Positions 52,101 to 61,886 of a stretch of 64,000 nucleotides of DNA are shown piece after piece. The stretch is taken from positions 2,232,001-2,296,000 of the forward strand of contig NZ_AP024871.1 of the NCBI RefSeq assembly GCF_024346875.1, written 5' to 3'. The notes below the pieces were generated by a model. That model saw nothing but the letters and a program-made list of their open reading frames with translations. It had not been told where the DNA came from and searched no databases. The stretch's first letter is position 1, and the number at the start of each line of letters is the position of its first letter. This DNA comes from Vibrio gallicus. Its GTDB lineage: Bacteria > Pseudomonadota > Gammaproteobacteria > Enterobacterales > Vibrionaceae. A program made the position numbers and the translations under genes.

Positions 52101-52841
52101 CGGAAAATGAGCCTTAAGCTCTTGGCTTAAATCACCCTCAACCTCCAACTCAATAGCCGTTCCACCTGTAATAGATTTTGATGCTGCATCCAGCTTAATT
52201 TTATTGCTTGGTGAATAACGAAGAACGATTTTATCGGCACTGGAAGCAGCCTCCCACGCGATAGTTTGTTTATCTAACCAGTGAGCTTTCTGCCCATCAA
52301 TAGCTATCGGTCGTTCTGCAACAGGCTCATAGTAGATCTCACTGCTGCCATGGAAACCAAATAAACTGCGAGTCTCACCAAGCTGATTCAGCTGAACCTT
52401 ATGATTCGCACTCCCAAATCCCTTTTCATCCCCATTATGCAGAATAAAGTTCATACACTTATGCGGGTCTGAAGCTAGCGTATCAATCTTTAACACGTAG
52501 TATGCACCGTAGGTTTGGTTAAAACCGGTAGCAGGATAAGGCGCATCCCAACTGGTTCCAGTTGCGGCAATATTCATTCGCTCTAAATCAGTACTAGTAC
52601 ACCCTTCTCCGTTCCATAGGTGTAACCCCCAGCCTGCATAATCTTCAGCTGATGCCCCATCACGCTTGTAATAGATCACAACCTCATCCGGCTTTACTGG
52701 ATGCAGAGCTTCATTACCTGGAGTTTCACTAGGTACATTCGGTTTATTATCTGTGGTCGAGTCCCCACCACAACCTGCTAAAATCGCAGCAACTAACATC
52801 GGCATGGTAGCTTTAGCTAATGTGCTCACACTAAATTTCAT
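49191..52841 (-). CDS. pulA: Pullulanase-type alpha-1,6-glucosidase, lipoprotein
   Basis: A debranching enzyme for pullulan, starch and glycogen-like alpha-1,6 bonds (GH13). The protein has 1216 residues. The lipobox LAGC places the lipidated cysteine at residue 24, with GGD after it, so it is probably surface or outer-membrane anchored. Domains in order are CBM41-like (about 48-155, WGLHLWNGEGC), an N2-like segment, CBM48 (about 310-420, FKLWAPTAQNVTLYIY) and the GH13 barrel with catalytic Asp in GFRFDLMAH (about 685), Glu in FYGEGWDFG (about 714) and SKHDNQTLWDN (about 846). A further beta-sandwich at the C-terminus begins FVKGDMNGWSDDP. A single gene with its own terminator. Family placement is sure; exact substrate is inferred. 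Confidence 0.94.
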   Translation of the reverse strand: MKFSVSTLAKATMPMLVAAILAGCGGDSTTDNKPNVPSETPGNEALHPVKPDEVVIYYKRDGASAEDYAGWGLHLWNGEGCTSTDLERMNIAATGTSWDAPYPATGFNQTYGAYYVLKIDTLASDPHKCMNFILHNGDEKGFGSANHKVQLNQLGETRSLFGFHGSSEIYYEPVAERPIAIDGQKAHWLDKQTIAWEAASSADKIVLRYSPSNKIKLDAASKSITGGTAIELEVEGDLSQELKAHFPHLAGFTGINIDVDDETLRQILKSQIVLAAYNADNELMSSTEIQKSGVLDDVFANESAGNAISQELGAIVDGSSTNFKLWAPTAQNVTLYIYTPQKKQTKKVPMVENPHNGVWESDDVQGAVDKFYRYEITVYHPTTKRLETVMVTDPYSLSVSANSAYSQVVDLEDDKHLKPENWDDYERPETPTGDDGEYLDEYHILYESQLRDFSFSDAMGDPSNNGKYLALTEQQRESVSHLKQLQEAGLNTLHILPAFDIATVNEAHTIDIDDTVGELCEVRPTASVCGNQDSNATIESVLQSYDPATKDAQSLMNDLRDLDSFNWGYDPFHYTVPEGSYATNAEGSTRIKEFREMVKATHDMGLKLIMDVVYNHTNASGTNDKSVLDKIVPGYYHRLNITTGGVETSTCCDNTATENLMMGKLMVDSLVTWAKEYNVDGFRFDLMAHQPKNLMVEALEEVRKVRPDILFYGEGWDFGEVANNARFEQANQINMAGTGIGTFSDRLRDAMRGGSPFDGDHTGLRKNQGFANAAYPNERRDMSQQELDNMLHNQDLVRLGMAGNLADYVLVDYTGATKDGKSIDYNGAPAGYTKAPSENISYVSKHDNQTLWDNNAYKAATGVEPAERARMQTVALSTVMTGQGIPFIHMGSELLRSKSMQRDSYDSGDWFNRVRFDGSDNNWNVGLPREDKDGANYELIGQIIADPTLEVDESNIELAKQQFIELLKMRTGSPLFMLQTAQDVENRVDFRNVGQGQTYGLVVMSIDDGVSAGADLDPNYDAIVVVVNATSEMQSFTVDGAQNFELHSVQQSSADDIVKQSTFSSSTFNVPALTTAVFVQPQLGTQGAGLPVDWSNKDSSNQPPYGDTTVFVKGDMNGWSDDPNFAMSFVGNGNYQLQAQLEAGEYGFKFADASWSQPNIGCDWAEQGSDSLPLGSDGNCVINISDSGLYQFTLNAAYVLPGDGPAAPVVSVTRVE

Positions 52842-53144
52842 TAATTACCCTTACTAAGTTTTAATCAAGATCTCAAGTTCAGCGTATCTTGAGTGTTCAA
52901 TATCTTAGTCAGGAGCTTCCGCTACATAATGTGATTGCAGCCAAAAATAACCTTTAAAAACAATCAGATATAAAATACCACCAACATCATCACAGATTGC
53001 AGGCATACAGATCATCGCTGCTATCAACATCTGTACGCTGAGTCGCTACGCCCTCAAAAAGCAAAATACGCCTTCGTGTATCCGCCTTTTACTACCTGTT
53101 TTATCGCCCCGTAATTGGTGACTTAAATAAAGCATATTACGAGC
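52842..53144. other. Gene-free interval between groEL and pulA (about 300 bp)
   Basis: It holds the pulA promoter region. I looked for MalT boxes (GGGGAKGAGG) and for a CRP palindrome and found only a CRP half site (TGTGA near 52930 on the plus strand). No reading frame and no clear operator. Confidence 0.5.
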
Positions 53145-53175
53145 AAAAAAAAACGAGAGCACTAGGCTCTCGTTT
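53145..53175 (-). terminator. Terminator of groES-groEL
   Basis: ACGAGAGC (53153-53160) pairs with GCTCTCGT (53166-53173), with a nine-base A-run to the left giving U-run on the minus strand. Confidence 0.9.
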
Positions 53176-53200
53176 ATAGAATTTATAAACCAAGTATGGC

Positions 53201-54868
<1,668 letters not shown>

Positions 54869-54897
54869 CTATTTTTTAGTTGTTGATTCAGAATCGA

Positions 54898-55188
54898 TTA
54901 TTCAACAATTGCCATGATGTCATTTTCAGACATGATAAGAACTTCTTTGCCGTCGATCTTTTCAGTCTTAGTACCGTAGCCTTCAGAAAAAATCACAGTA
55001 TCGCCAACTTTAACGTCTAGAGGTTGTACCGTACCGTTTTCAAGGATACGACCTTTACCAACTGCAACTACGACGCCGCGAGTAGATTTTTCTGCAGCAG
55101 AACCAGTAAGTACGATGCCGCCAGCAGATTTTGATTCAACTTCTTGACGCTCAACGATAACTCGGTCGTGTAATGGACGAATGTTCAT
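54898..55188 (-). CDS. groES: Co-chaperonin GroES
   Basis: The heptameric lid of GroEL. The protein has 96 residues: [18 protein letters not shown] at the start, the mobile loop [15 protein letters not shown] (about 22-36), and the roof-loop region, with [19 protein letters not shown] towards the end. AGGAG precedes the ATG. It leads the groES-groEL operon. Confidence 0.98.
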   Translation of the reverse strand: MNIRPLHDRVIVERQEVESKSAGGIVLTGSAAEKSTRGVVVAVGKGRILENGTVQPLDVKVGDTVIFSEGYGTKTEKIDGKEVLIMSENDIMAIVE

Positions 55189-55255
55189 CGATTGATTCTC
55201 CTAAATTAACTTTTTTGATAAGTGAGGTTTGCCAACTTTTGGCTAGTGCTAACTA

Positions 55256-55283
55256 TGATGGGGGTAAACCATGTAAACCCAAG
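55256..55283 (-). promoter_or_regulatory. Sigma-32 heat-shock promoter of groESL
   Basis: On the minus strand the -35 is CTTGGGT (consensus CTTGAAA), the spacer is 13 bases, and the -10 is CCCCATCA (consensus CCCCATNT). Predicted start is about 55248, 60 bases before the groES ATG. No CIRCE inverted repeat is seen. Confidence 0.75.
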
Positions 55284-55426
55284 GGGAAAAGCCAACAAAT
55301 TTACAAATTTTGTGCACTTAATCAGATTGATTCTTATAAGCAATCATCAAATAAAGGCGCAATTGTGGCTCACGGGATATGAAATGGTTATGCTAGAGGC
55401 ACAATTAACACCCAGTACCCACTTAT

Positions 55427-56761
55427 ATGCAAGATAAACACGGTCTATTAACCGACCCTATTGGCGATGTATTGCGAAGAATGACTTTGCCAATGGTGTT
55501 GGGCATTATCGCTATCTTGCTCATGAACCTAGTCGATGCATTTTTTATCTCACTACTTGGTACAGAACCGTTAGCTGCGATCAGCTTTACCTTTCCTGTA
55601 ACCTTTGGTTTAAATAGTTTAACCATGGGCGTTGGCTTAGGAATCTCAACCTTTGTAGGACGCTTCTTAGGCCAAGGTGACAACCAAAGCGCAGCACGTT
55701 TTTCCAGTCATGGAATCTTGCTGGCTGTGATCTTAGTGGTGGTAATGTCTGGACTTGGCATCTATTTCATCGAGCCAATATTTCAAGCCCTTGGTGCCCC
55801 CTCAGACCTGCTACCTCTGATAAAGCAGTATATGTATATTTGGTTTTTTGCCATTCCACTGCTGACCATCCCTATGGCCGGAAACTCCGCAATTCGAGCC
55901 AGTGGCGATACCAAAACGCCATCTCAAATCATGATGTTTGCTGCGCTAGTCAACGCCATCTTAGACCCTATTTTAATCTTTGGTTACCTAGGAGCGCCGA
56001 GACTCGGCATTCAAGGCGCAGCCATTGCAAGTGCAATTAGCTGGGGAGCGGCACTCATTTGGTCTCTAACGATATTGACCCAGCGTGAAAAGCTCCTCAA
56101 ATGGCCGATATTGAATACCCTGCTCCAAGATTGGAAAAAAATCTTACATATCTCGCTTCCTGCCGCAGTTGCCAACTCTTTGGTTCCTCTGTCGAATGCA
56201 ATCTTGATGAAGTTAGTTTCTGCACAGGGCGTATTTGCGGTTGCCGCCTACGGCGCAGCGCAGCGAGTAGAGTCAATATTACTGATTGTACTGATGGCAC
56301 TTACATCAGCGCTGACCCCGTTTATCGCCCAAAATCTGGGCGCAAAAAACATCAAGCGATGCATGGATGCTCTGTTCCTATGTCTGCGCTTCTCGATTCT
56401 TTTTCAGTTTCTTATATTTATAATGATGGTGCCCCTTAGTACCGCCATTGCCAGCCTATTTAGCCAAGATAATGAAGTAGAACAGCTGCTATGGTTGTAC
56501 CTAATGTGCGTGCCATTTAGCTATGGTTTTCAAGGGGTAATTATGGTGTTGGTGAGCACTTTAAATGCCATGCATAAGCCGGCACAGGCTTTCTTGTGGA
56601 GTGGTATGCGCTTATTTGTATTTACCCTTCCATGTGCTTGGATAGGTGCTACTTATTACGGTGAACAGGGATTATTCATTGGAATAGGGATAGGCAATAT
56701 TTTGGCTGGAGTAACCGGCTATGGGTATGCCCTCCAGCTCAAAAAGAAGCAGTTCAGCTAA
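55427..56761 (+). CDS. MATE-family efflux transporter
   Basis: A 444-residue membrane protein with twelve hydrophobic helices in two halves of six (about 15-205 and 230-440), as in the multidrug and toxin extrusion family that exchanges cations for Na+ or H+. LPMVLGIIAILLMNLVDAFFI with the aspartate in helix 1, and PMAGNSAIRASGDTKTP in helix 5, are family features. The N-terminal half resembles DinF/NorM-like bacterial branches. The substrate is unknown. It is divergent from groES with about 240 bases between, and converges on cysE with 7 bases between the stop codons. Confidence 0.92.
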   Translation: MQDKHGLLTDPIGDVLRRMTLPMVLGIIAILLMNLVDAFFISLLGTEPLAAISFTFPVTFGLNSLTMGVGLGISTFVGRFLGQGDNQSAARFSSHGILLAVILVVVMSGLGIYFIEPIFQALGAPSDLLPLIKQYMYIWFFAIPLLTIPMAGNSAIRASGDTKTPSQIMMFAALVNAILDPILIFGYLGAPRLGIQGAAIASAISWGAALIWSLTILTQREKLLKWPILNTLLQDWKKILHISLPAAVANSLVPLSNAILMKLVSAQGVFAVAAYGAAQRVESILLIVLMALTSALTPFIAQNLGAKNIKRCMDALFLCLRFSILFQFLIFIMMVPLSTAIASLFSQDNEVEQLLWLYLMCVPFSYGFQGVIMVLVSTLNAMHKPAQAFLWSGMRLFVFTLPCAWIGATYYGEQGLFIGIGIGNILAGVTGYGYALQLKKKQFS

Positions 56762-56768
56762 GCCGTAG

Positions 56769-57590
56769 CTAAATACCAGCTCCATCGATAAAGTTTTGAG
56801 ACCTACCGTTGAATTGCTGATCCATATCTTCAGCTGGCTTGTCTGACTTAGGTCTACCTACTACCTTTGCCGGAACACCCGCCACTGTAGTATGTGCCGG
56901 AACGGCTTGTAGCACTACCGAGCAAGAACCGATCTTGGCGCCTTCACCTACCTCAATATTACCAAGGATCTTAGCTCCAGCTCCAATCATTACCCCTTCC
57001 CTAATTTTAGGATGGCGGTCGCCGGATTCTTTACCCGTACCACCTAAGGTAACATCTTGTAAGATGGACACATCATCTTCAACAATGGCAGTCTCACCGA
57101 TAACAATCCCCGTAGCATGGTCAAGCATGATGCCCTTGCCTATCTGAGCGGCTGGATGGATATCAACCTGACAGGTAACTGAGATTTGATTTTGTAAGTA
57201 GGTTGCCAATGCAACACGGCCCTGCTTCCACAACCAATTTGCAATACGATGACCTTGCAGAGCATGATAGCCCTTAAGGTAAAGTAGTGGCGCTGAATAC
57301 ATTGAAACCGCTGGGTCTCGATTGACCGTAGCAAAGATATCAAACGCTGCTGAATTGGTAATCTCAGGGTCGGCAGCTAGTGCCTCTTCGATAACATCAC
57401 GCACTCCCATGGCAGACATGGAAGCTGTGCGCAGTTTATTTGCCAAGATATAACTCAATGCAGCCGCGAAGCTATCATGATTGATAATAGTTGCATGGTA
57501 GAAGCTCGCCAGCATAGGCTCTTGTTCAGCCTGTTGGCGAGCTTCGGCAATTATGCAATCCCAAATTTGCTTCGGTTTACATCTATTCAT
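56769..57590 (-). CDS. cysE: Serine O-acetyltransferase
   Basis: CysE acetylates serine for cysteine synthesis and is inhibited by cysteine. I start it at 57590 (273 aa, MNRCKPKQIWDCI), equal in length to E. coli CysE, with AGGA nine bases upstream; the longer open frame overlaps gpsA and is not family sequence. It has an N-terminal helical domain, then the left-handed parallel beta-helix with catalytic histidines and aspartate in VDIHPAAQIG, MLDHATGIVIGE and GGDRHPK-type sequence (here SGDRHPKIREG). It follows gpsA by 28 bases, in the secB-gpsA-cysE order. Confidence 0.97.
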   Translation of the reverse strand: MNRCKPKQIWDCIIAEARQQAEQEPMLASFYHATIINHDSFAAALSYILANKLRTASMSAMGVRDVIEEALAADPEITNSAAFDIFATVNRDPAVSMYSAPLLYLKGYHALQGHRIANWLWKQGRVALATYLQNQISVTCQVDIHPAAQIGKGIMLDHATGIVIGETAIVEDDVSILQDVTLGGTGKESGDRHPKIREGVMIGAGAKILGNIEVGEGAKIGSCSVVLQAVPAHTTVAGVPAKVVGRPKSDKPAEDMDQQFNGRSQNFIDGAGI

Positions 57591-57618
57591 CAATATGGTT
57601 CCTATACAACCCTGTGGA

Positions 57619-58644
57619 TTAGCGTTCTGCTTTTTTGTCTCTCGCCAGCAGGTCTTGCGCTGCCATACGAGCATCTTTGTCTTGGTAAAGAACTTGGTAT
57701 ATTTGGTCTACTATTGGCATTTCAACCCCTTGGCGGTTGGCCAGCATCCATACCTCTTTGGTGTTTCTATACCCTTCAACAACTTGACCAATTTCTTGTT
57801 GAGCGGTATCTACGTCCTGCCCTTTACCCAGAGCCAAACCAAAGCGACGGTTACGAGATTGGTTATCGGTACAAGTTAAGACCAGATCGCCCAGCCCTGC
57901 CATTCCCATAAAGGTTTCTGGTTTTGCTCCCAAAGCGGCCCCTAAACGCGTCATCTCAGCAAGGCCTCGCGTAATTAGTGCAGTACGCGCATTCGCTCCA
58001 AAGCCAATGCCATCGGACATACCAGCACCAATAGCAATAACATTTTTGACCGCACCCCCAAGCTGCATACCAATAAAGTCATCATTGGCATAAACGCGGA
58101 ATGATTTGCTGCAATGGATCTTCTCTTGCAGTTCATTTGCAAACTCAGGAGTTGATGATGCAACGGAAATTGCAGTCGGCAATCCCATTGCTAACTCTTT
58201 GGCAAAAGTAGGTCCAGACAATACCGCCAATGGGTACTGATCACCTAATACGTCGGTTGCGACATCTTTAAGTAGTCGACCTGTTTCTGGTTCTAACCCT
58301 TTGGTAGCCCAACAGATTCTATGTTCAGGAGTAAGGTGTGGCTTCAAGCTATTAAGCACAAGGCCAAATACATGACTAGGCACTACAACCAAGATATCAC
58401 GACTCGCCGCGACTGCTGCTGCAAGGTCAGACTCAACAATCAAGGAGTCAGGAAAAGAAATATCAGGTAAAAAAGCCTTATTCTCGCGATCTTGCTCAAG
58501 CTGCTGCATGTGCTCAGGTTCATGTCCCCACATAGCGACTTTCGCGCCATTTCGAGCTAAAGAGATTGCCAGAGAGGTACCATAAGAGCCTGCGCCGATT
58601 ACCGTCATTGATACATCAGAAAATTCGGTAGTAATTTCAGCCAT
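57619..58644 (-). CDS. gpsA: Glycerol-3-phosphate dehydrogenase (NAD(P)+)
   Basis: GpsA reduces dihydroxyacetone phosphate to sn-glycerol 3-phosphate for phospholipid synthesis. I start it at 58644 (341 aa, MAEITTEF), where GGA lies about eight bases upstream, rather than at the ATG four codons earlier. The Rossmann motif is [23 protein letters not shown] and the catalytic lysine region [13 protein letters not shown] follow. A hairpin and an ERIC-like repeat separate it from secB. Confidence 0.97.
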   Translation of the reverse strand: MAEITTEFSDVSMTVIGAGSYGTSLAISLARNGAKVAMWGHEPEHMQQLEQDRENKAFLPDISFPDSLIVESDLAAAVAASRDILVVVPSHVFGLVLNSLKPHLTPEHRICWATKGLEPETGRLLKDVATDVLGDQYPLAVLSGPTFAKELAMGLPTAISVASSTPEFANELQEKIHCSKSFRVYANDDFIGMQLGGAVKNVIAIGAGMSDGIGFGANARTALITRGLAEMTRLGAALGAKPETFMGMAGLGDLVLTCTDNQSRNRRFGLALGKGQDVDTAQQEIGQVVEGYRNTKEVWMLANRQGVEMPIVDQIYQVLYQDKDARMAAQDLLARDKKAER

Positions 58645-58679
58645 AGTTAATTCCATTTGCTTGATTGGATTGCACGAGA

Positions 58680-58758
58680 GTATATACGTAAGTGGTCTCT
58701 AGATGCAGTATATTGAATGAGCACTAAGCTCATCAAATAAGGATACTTACGTATATAC
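58680..58758. repeat. 79-bp palindromic element, ERIC-like (tentative)
   Basis: Perfect 14-bp terminal inverted repeats, GTATATACGTAAGT (58680-58693) and ACTTACGTATATAC (58745-58758), enclose a second inverted repeat ATGAGC (58717-58722) and GCTCAT (58728-58733). The ends and the internal AGATGCAG segment resemble ERIC/IRU elements, which occur in Vibrio in short, internally deleted forms. The whole element would fold as one long hairpin in the secB-gpsA RNA. Confidence 0.55.
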
Positions 58759-58772
58759 CCTAAGCTATAAAT

Positions 58773-58818
58773 AAAAAATGCACCCCTTGTCAGTGATACT
58801 GACCCGACGTGCATTTTT
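58773..58818 (-). terminator. Nested hairpin terminator after secB
   Basis: An outer stem AAAATGCAC with GTGCATTTT and an inner perfect stem GTCAGT (58789-58794) with ACTGAC (58798-58803). The A-run on the left gives U-run on the minus strand. It lies between secB and gpsA, so it should reduce read-through into gpsA-cysE. Confidence 0.8.
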
Positions 58819-58845
58819 CGCAATTAATTCAGAATGAATTAATGA

Positions 58846-59319
58846 TTAAGCGTCAGCTTGAGCTTGCTCTTGTTGCTGTTGGCTTTGTAGGTAGTTCATG
58901 AACAATGCATCAAAGTTTACTGGTGCTAGGTTCAGTTGTGGGAACGTACCTTTAATCACTAGGTTAGAGATAGTTTCACGAGCGTATGGGAATAGGATGT
59001 TCGGGCAGAATGCACCTAGGCAATGCGCCAATTGACCTGCTTCCATATCTTCAGCAGTGAAGATACCACCTTGTTGGATTTCACATAGGAAAGCCGTTTC
59101 TTCAGCGTTTTTCACTGTCACAGTTAGACGAAGAACAACTTCGTATACGCCTTCACCTAGCTCTGCACTTTTAGTGTCTAGATCTAGGTTAACATCTGGG
59201 TTCCACTCTTTTTGGAACATTACAGGTGAGTTTGGCGCTTCAAAAGAAAGATCTTTTAGAAAGATACGTTGAATTGCAAAGTTTTGTTGTGGTTGTTGAG
59301 TCGCTGCTGCGTCTGACAT
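58846..59319 (-). CDS. secB: Protein-export chaperone SecB
   Basis: SecB is a tetrameric chaperone that keeps preproteins unfolded and delivers them to SecA. The protein has 157 residues. Typical segments are [43 protein letters not shown] and [17 protein letters not shown]. The C-terminal tail is Gln-rich ([10 protein letters not shown]). The E. coli order yibN-grxC-secB lacks grxC here: yibN is directly upstream, 101 bases away. Confidence 0.97.
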   Translation of the reverse strand: MSDAAATQQPQQNFAIQRIFLKDLSFEAPNSPVMFQKEWNPDVNLDLDTKSAELGEGVYEVVLRLTVTVKNAEETAFLCEIQQGGIFTAEDMEAGQLAHCLGAFCPNILFPYARETISNLVIKGTFPQLNLAPVNFDALFMNYLQSQQQQEQAQADA

Positions 59320-59420
59320 TGTTATTTCCTTAATATTTCTTACTGATGTTGACGTTTATATGTTTATTGCGAGCGGTAATAAAGACCTAACTCGCAATTT
59401 CTTGATATAAACCTCAACTC

Positions 59421-59891
59421 CTAATTAGTTGCTTTTGCTTGCTTCTTTTTACGTGGTTCTTTTTTAACTCGAACTAAAGGTAGACTCGCATCAGCCCAAG
59501 AACTTAAACCATTTTTCAGAATAAACACTTGTTCAAAGCCAGCCTTCGCAAGCAAGTTTGCACTTTCTACTGAAGTTTGACCTGTCTTACATACTACGAT
59601 TATTGGGTCACTTTTACGGTTTTCAAGCTCACCAAATGTTCCGTTTTTAATCTCTGAAGGCAAAATGTGAACTGAGTCAGTAATATGGCCTTTCTTAAAC
59701 TCATCCTTAGCACGGATATCAACCACAACACCATTTTCACGGTTGATAAATGTGGTCACTTGTTGAGTATCAATTTCTTTATAACCCGCAGTAGTAGATT
59801 TCACGACATTCATTACTAAGGTCACGATTAGACCTACCCAAATAACAGTCAGAATCAGGTTCTGCTGTGCAAACTCGAAAATTTCTTGCAT
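59421..59891 (-). CDS. yibN: Membrane-anchored rhodanese-like protein YibN
   Basis: A 156-residue protein with one N-terminal membrane helix (about 11-30), a rhodanese domain (about 45-140) and a very basic tail (VKKEPRKKKQAKATN). The active-site cysteine is in VVCKTGQTS. Rhodaneses transfer sulfane sulfur, but YibN's substrate is not established. Synteny with secB is conserved in enterobacteria, and a function in membrane-protein insertion has been suggested for YibN. That last point is literature recall, not visible in the sequence. Confidence 0.9.
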   Translation of the reverse strand: MQEIFEFAQQNLILTVIWVGLIVTLVMNVVKSTTAGYKEIDTQQVTTFINRENGVVVDIRAKDEFKKGHITDSVHILPSEIKNGTFGELENRKSDPIIVVCKTGQTSVESANLLAKAGFEQVFILKNGLSSWADASLPLVRVKKEPRKKKQAKATN

Positions 59892-60284
59892 CTATCGATA
59901 CTCTTTTATTCAATAAAGTGACAAATTTAGCGGGCAGTATACCACTACCTGTCTAGGGTGTGACAAGATACGACCGCGGATACTCTAATAAAAGAGAACC
60001 CAGATCACGTCTAGGATAGGAAGTAAGCCCTCATTATTGAAGTTGGTAATACTTTTGAAACTAAGTTTCTAATGGGTTTGCAAATCCAGCACAACCAAAC
60101 CAAAAGTGTGATCGAGATCAAACTATATTATCCATCCCTCATCGCATATCAGATTTTCTGTAGTAAAATTACGCTAACGTTTCACTTTATAAAAAGCTGA
60201 ACAAACAAATTACGCTCACTCTCGCATTGTTCGAGAAACTGATGCATCAATTACTTACTTAAATTTTCTAATAGAGGTCAACAT
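59892..60284. other. Regulatory interval between yibN and gpmI (393 bp)
   Basis: No reading frame. It contains a strong CRP-type palindrome at 60107-60122 and a possible -10 TAAAAT at 60164-60169. The left half (59892-60000) presumably carries the divergent yibN promoter. I see nothing else. Confidence 0.55.
60107..60122 (+). promoter_or_regulatory. CRP binding site upstream of gpmI
   Basis: TGTGA, six bases (TCGAGA), TCAAA: nine of ten positions match TGTGA-N6-TCACA and the centre extends the palindrome (GATCGAGATC). With the -10 TAAAAT at 60164-60169 (start near 60176) the site is centred at about -61.5, the classic class I activation position. No good -35 is seen at that promoter, which fits activator dependence. 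Confidence 0.65.
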
Positions 60285-61823
60285 ATGTCAGCTAAGAAGC
60301 CTATGGCTCTAGTGATTCTAGACGGTTACGGATACCGCGAAGATAACCAAGATAACGCTATTGCAAATGCAAAAACTCCAGTTCTTGATGGTCTAATTGC
60401 CAATCAACCGAATACTCTAATCTCTGCTTCGGGCATGGATGTTGGTCTACCTGACGGTCAAATGGGTAACTCTGAAGTGGGTCACACCAACATCGGTGCT
60501 GGTCGCGTTGTATATCAAGACCTGACTCGTATCACTAAGTCTATTGCAGACAAAGAATTCCAACAAAACGAAACGCTTGCTAACGCAATGGACAAGGCTA
60601 TCAAGTCTGGTAACGCCGTTCACATCATGGGCCTTATGTCTCCAGGTGGCGTTCACAGCCACGAAGACCATATCTACGCAGCTATAGAAATGGCAGCTGA
60701 GCGCGGCGCAGAAAAAATCTACCTGCACTGTTTCCTAGACGGACGCGATACTCCACCTCGCTCTGCTGAAGGTTCTCTGCAACGTTTCCAAGAGCTGTTC
60801 GCTAAACTTGGTAAAGGCCGCGTAGCCTCTCTAGTAGGTCGCTACTACGCAATGGACCGTGATAACAACTGGGATCGCGTTCAACAAGCTTACGATTTGC
60901 TAACCGAAGCTAAGTCAGAATTCACTTTTGACAGCGCTGTAGCAGGTCTAGAAGCGGCTTACGCTCGTGACGAAAACGATGAGTTCGTTAAACCAACCGA
61001 GCTTAAAACTGATTCTGAAGAATCAGCAGCGATCGTTGATGGCGATGCAGTTATCTTCATGAACTACCGTGCTGACCGTGCTCGCGAAATCACTCGTAGC
61101 TTCGTGCCTGATTTTGACGGCTTTGCTCGTAACGTATTCCCATCTGTAGACTTTGTTATGCTGACGCAATACGCAGCTGACATCCCTCTACTTTGCGCAT
61201 TCCCACCAGCGTCTCTAGAGAACACGTACGGTGAGTGGCTATCTAAAGCAGGTAAGACTCAGCTACGTATCTCTGAAACTGAGAAATACGCACACGTGAC
61301 TTTCTTCTTCAATGGCGGTATTGAAAGCGAGTTTGCTGGTGAAGAGCGTCAACTAGTGGCTTCTCCTAAAGTAGCCACTTACGACCTACAACCTGAAATG
61401 AGCGCACCTGAACTGACTGACAAGCTAGTTGCTGCTATCAAGTCTGGTAAATACGACGCTATCGTTTGTAACTACCCTAACTGTGACATGGTTGGTCACA
61501 CTGGCGTATACGATGCAGCAGTTAAAGCAAGCGAAGCACTAGACGAGTGTCTAGGTCGCGTTGTTGATGCAATCAACGAAGTTGACGGTCAAATGCTGAT
61601 CACAGCTGACCACGGTAACGCAGAAATGATGGTGAACCCTGAAACAGGTGGCATCCACACAGCACACACTAATCTTCCTGTTCCACTTATCTATGTCGGT
61701 AACAAAGAGCTAGAGTTTAAGGCTGATGGTAAGCTTTCTGACCTAGCTCCAACCATGTTATCTCTATCGGATATGGAAATCCCTGCCGAGATGTCTGGTC
61801 AGATCATAGTAAATCTGAAATAA
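60285..61823 (+). CDS. gpmI: 2,3-bisphosphoglycerate-independent phosphoglycerate mutase
   Basis: GpmI interconverts 3- and 2-phosphoglycerate with two manganese ions and a phosphoserine intermediate. The protein has 512 residues, of the alkaline phosphatase superfamily. Motifs are [13 protein letters not shown] (metal aspartate), [15 protein letters not shown] with the catalytic serine, [14 protein letters not shown], and [23 protein letters not shown] clear AGAGGT ribosome site precedes the ATG. It is followed by envC as in E. coli, with a hairpin between. Confidence 0.98.
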   Translation: MSAKKPMALVILDGYGYREDNQDNAIANAKTPVLDGLIANQPNTLISASGMDVGLPDGQMGNSEVGHTNIGAGRVVYQDLTRITKSIADKEFQQNETLANAMDKAIKSGNAVHIMGLMSPGGVHSHEDHIYAAIEMAAERGAEKIYLHCFLDGRDTPPRSAEGSLQRFQELFAKLGKGRVASLVGRYYAMDRDNNWDRVQQAYDLLTEAKSEFTFDSAVAGLEAAYARDENDEFVKPTELKTDSEESAAIVDGDAVIFMNYRADRAREITRSFVPDFDGFARNVFPSVDFVMLTQYAADIPLLCAFPPASLENTYGEWLSKAGKTQLRISETEKYAHVTFFFNGGIESEFAGEERQLVASPKVATYDLQPEMSAPELTDKLVAAIKSGKYDAIVCNYPNCDMVGHTGVYDAAVKASEALDECLGRVVDAINEVDGQMLITADHGNAEMMVNPETGGIHTAHTNLPVPLIYVGNKELEFKADGKLSDLAPTMLSLSDMEIPAEMSGQIIVNLK

Positions 61824-61839
61824 TCTTCGCACTCAATCA

Positions 61840-61863
61840 GTCGCTACGCCATTGCGTAGCGAC
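61840..61863 (+). other. Perfect 10-bp intercistronic hairpin between gpmI and envC
   Basis: GTCGCTACGC (61840-61849) and GCGTAGCGAC (61854-61863) with a 4-base loop. No T-run follows, so it is not a classical terminator. It may protect the gpmI message end or set the envC ratio. Confidence 0.75.
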
Positions 61864-61886
61864 ATCAGCAAAGTGCAAGATTTAGG

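Noticed and set aside
52842..53200. MalT or full CRP operator upstream of pulA
   Set aside because: No GGGGAKGAGG-type box on either strand and only one CRP half site; too weak to call.
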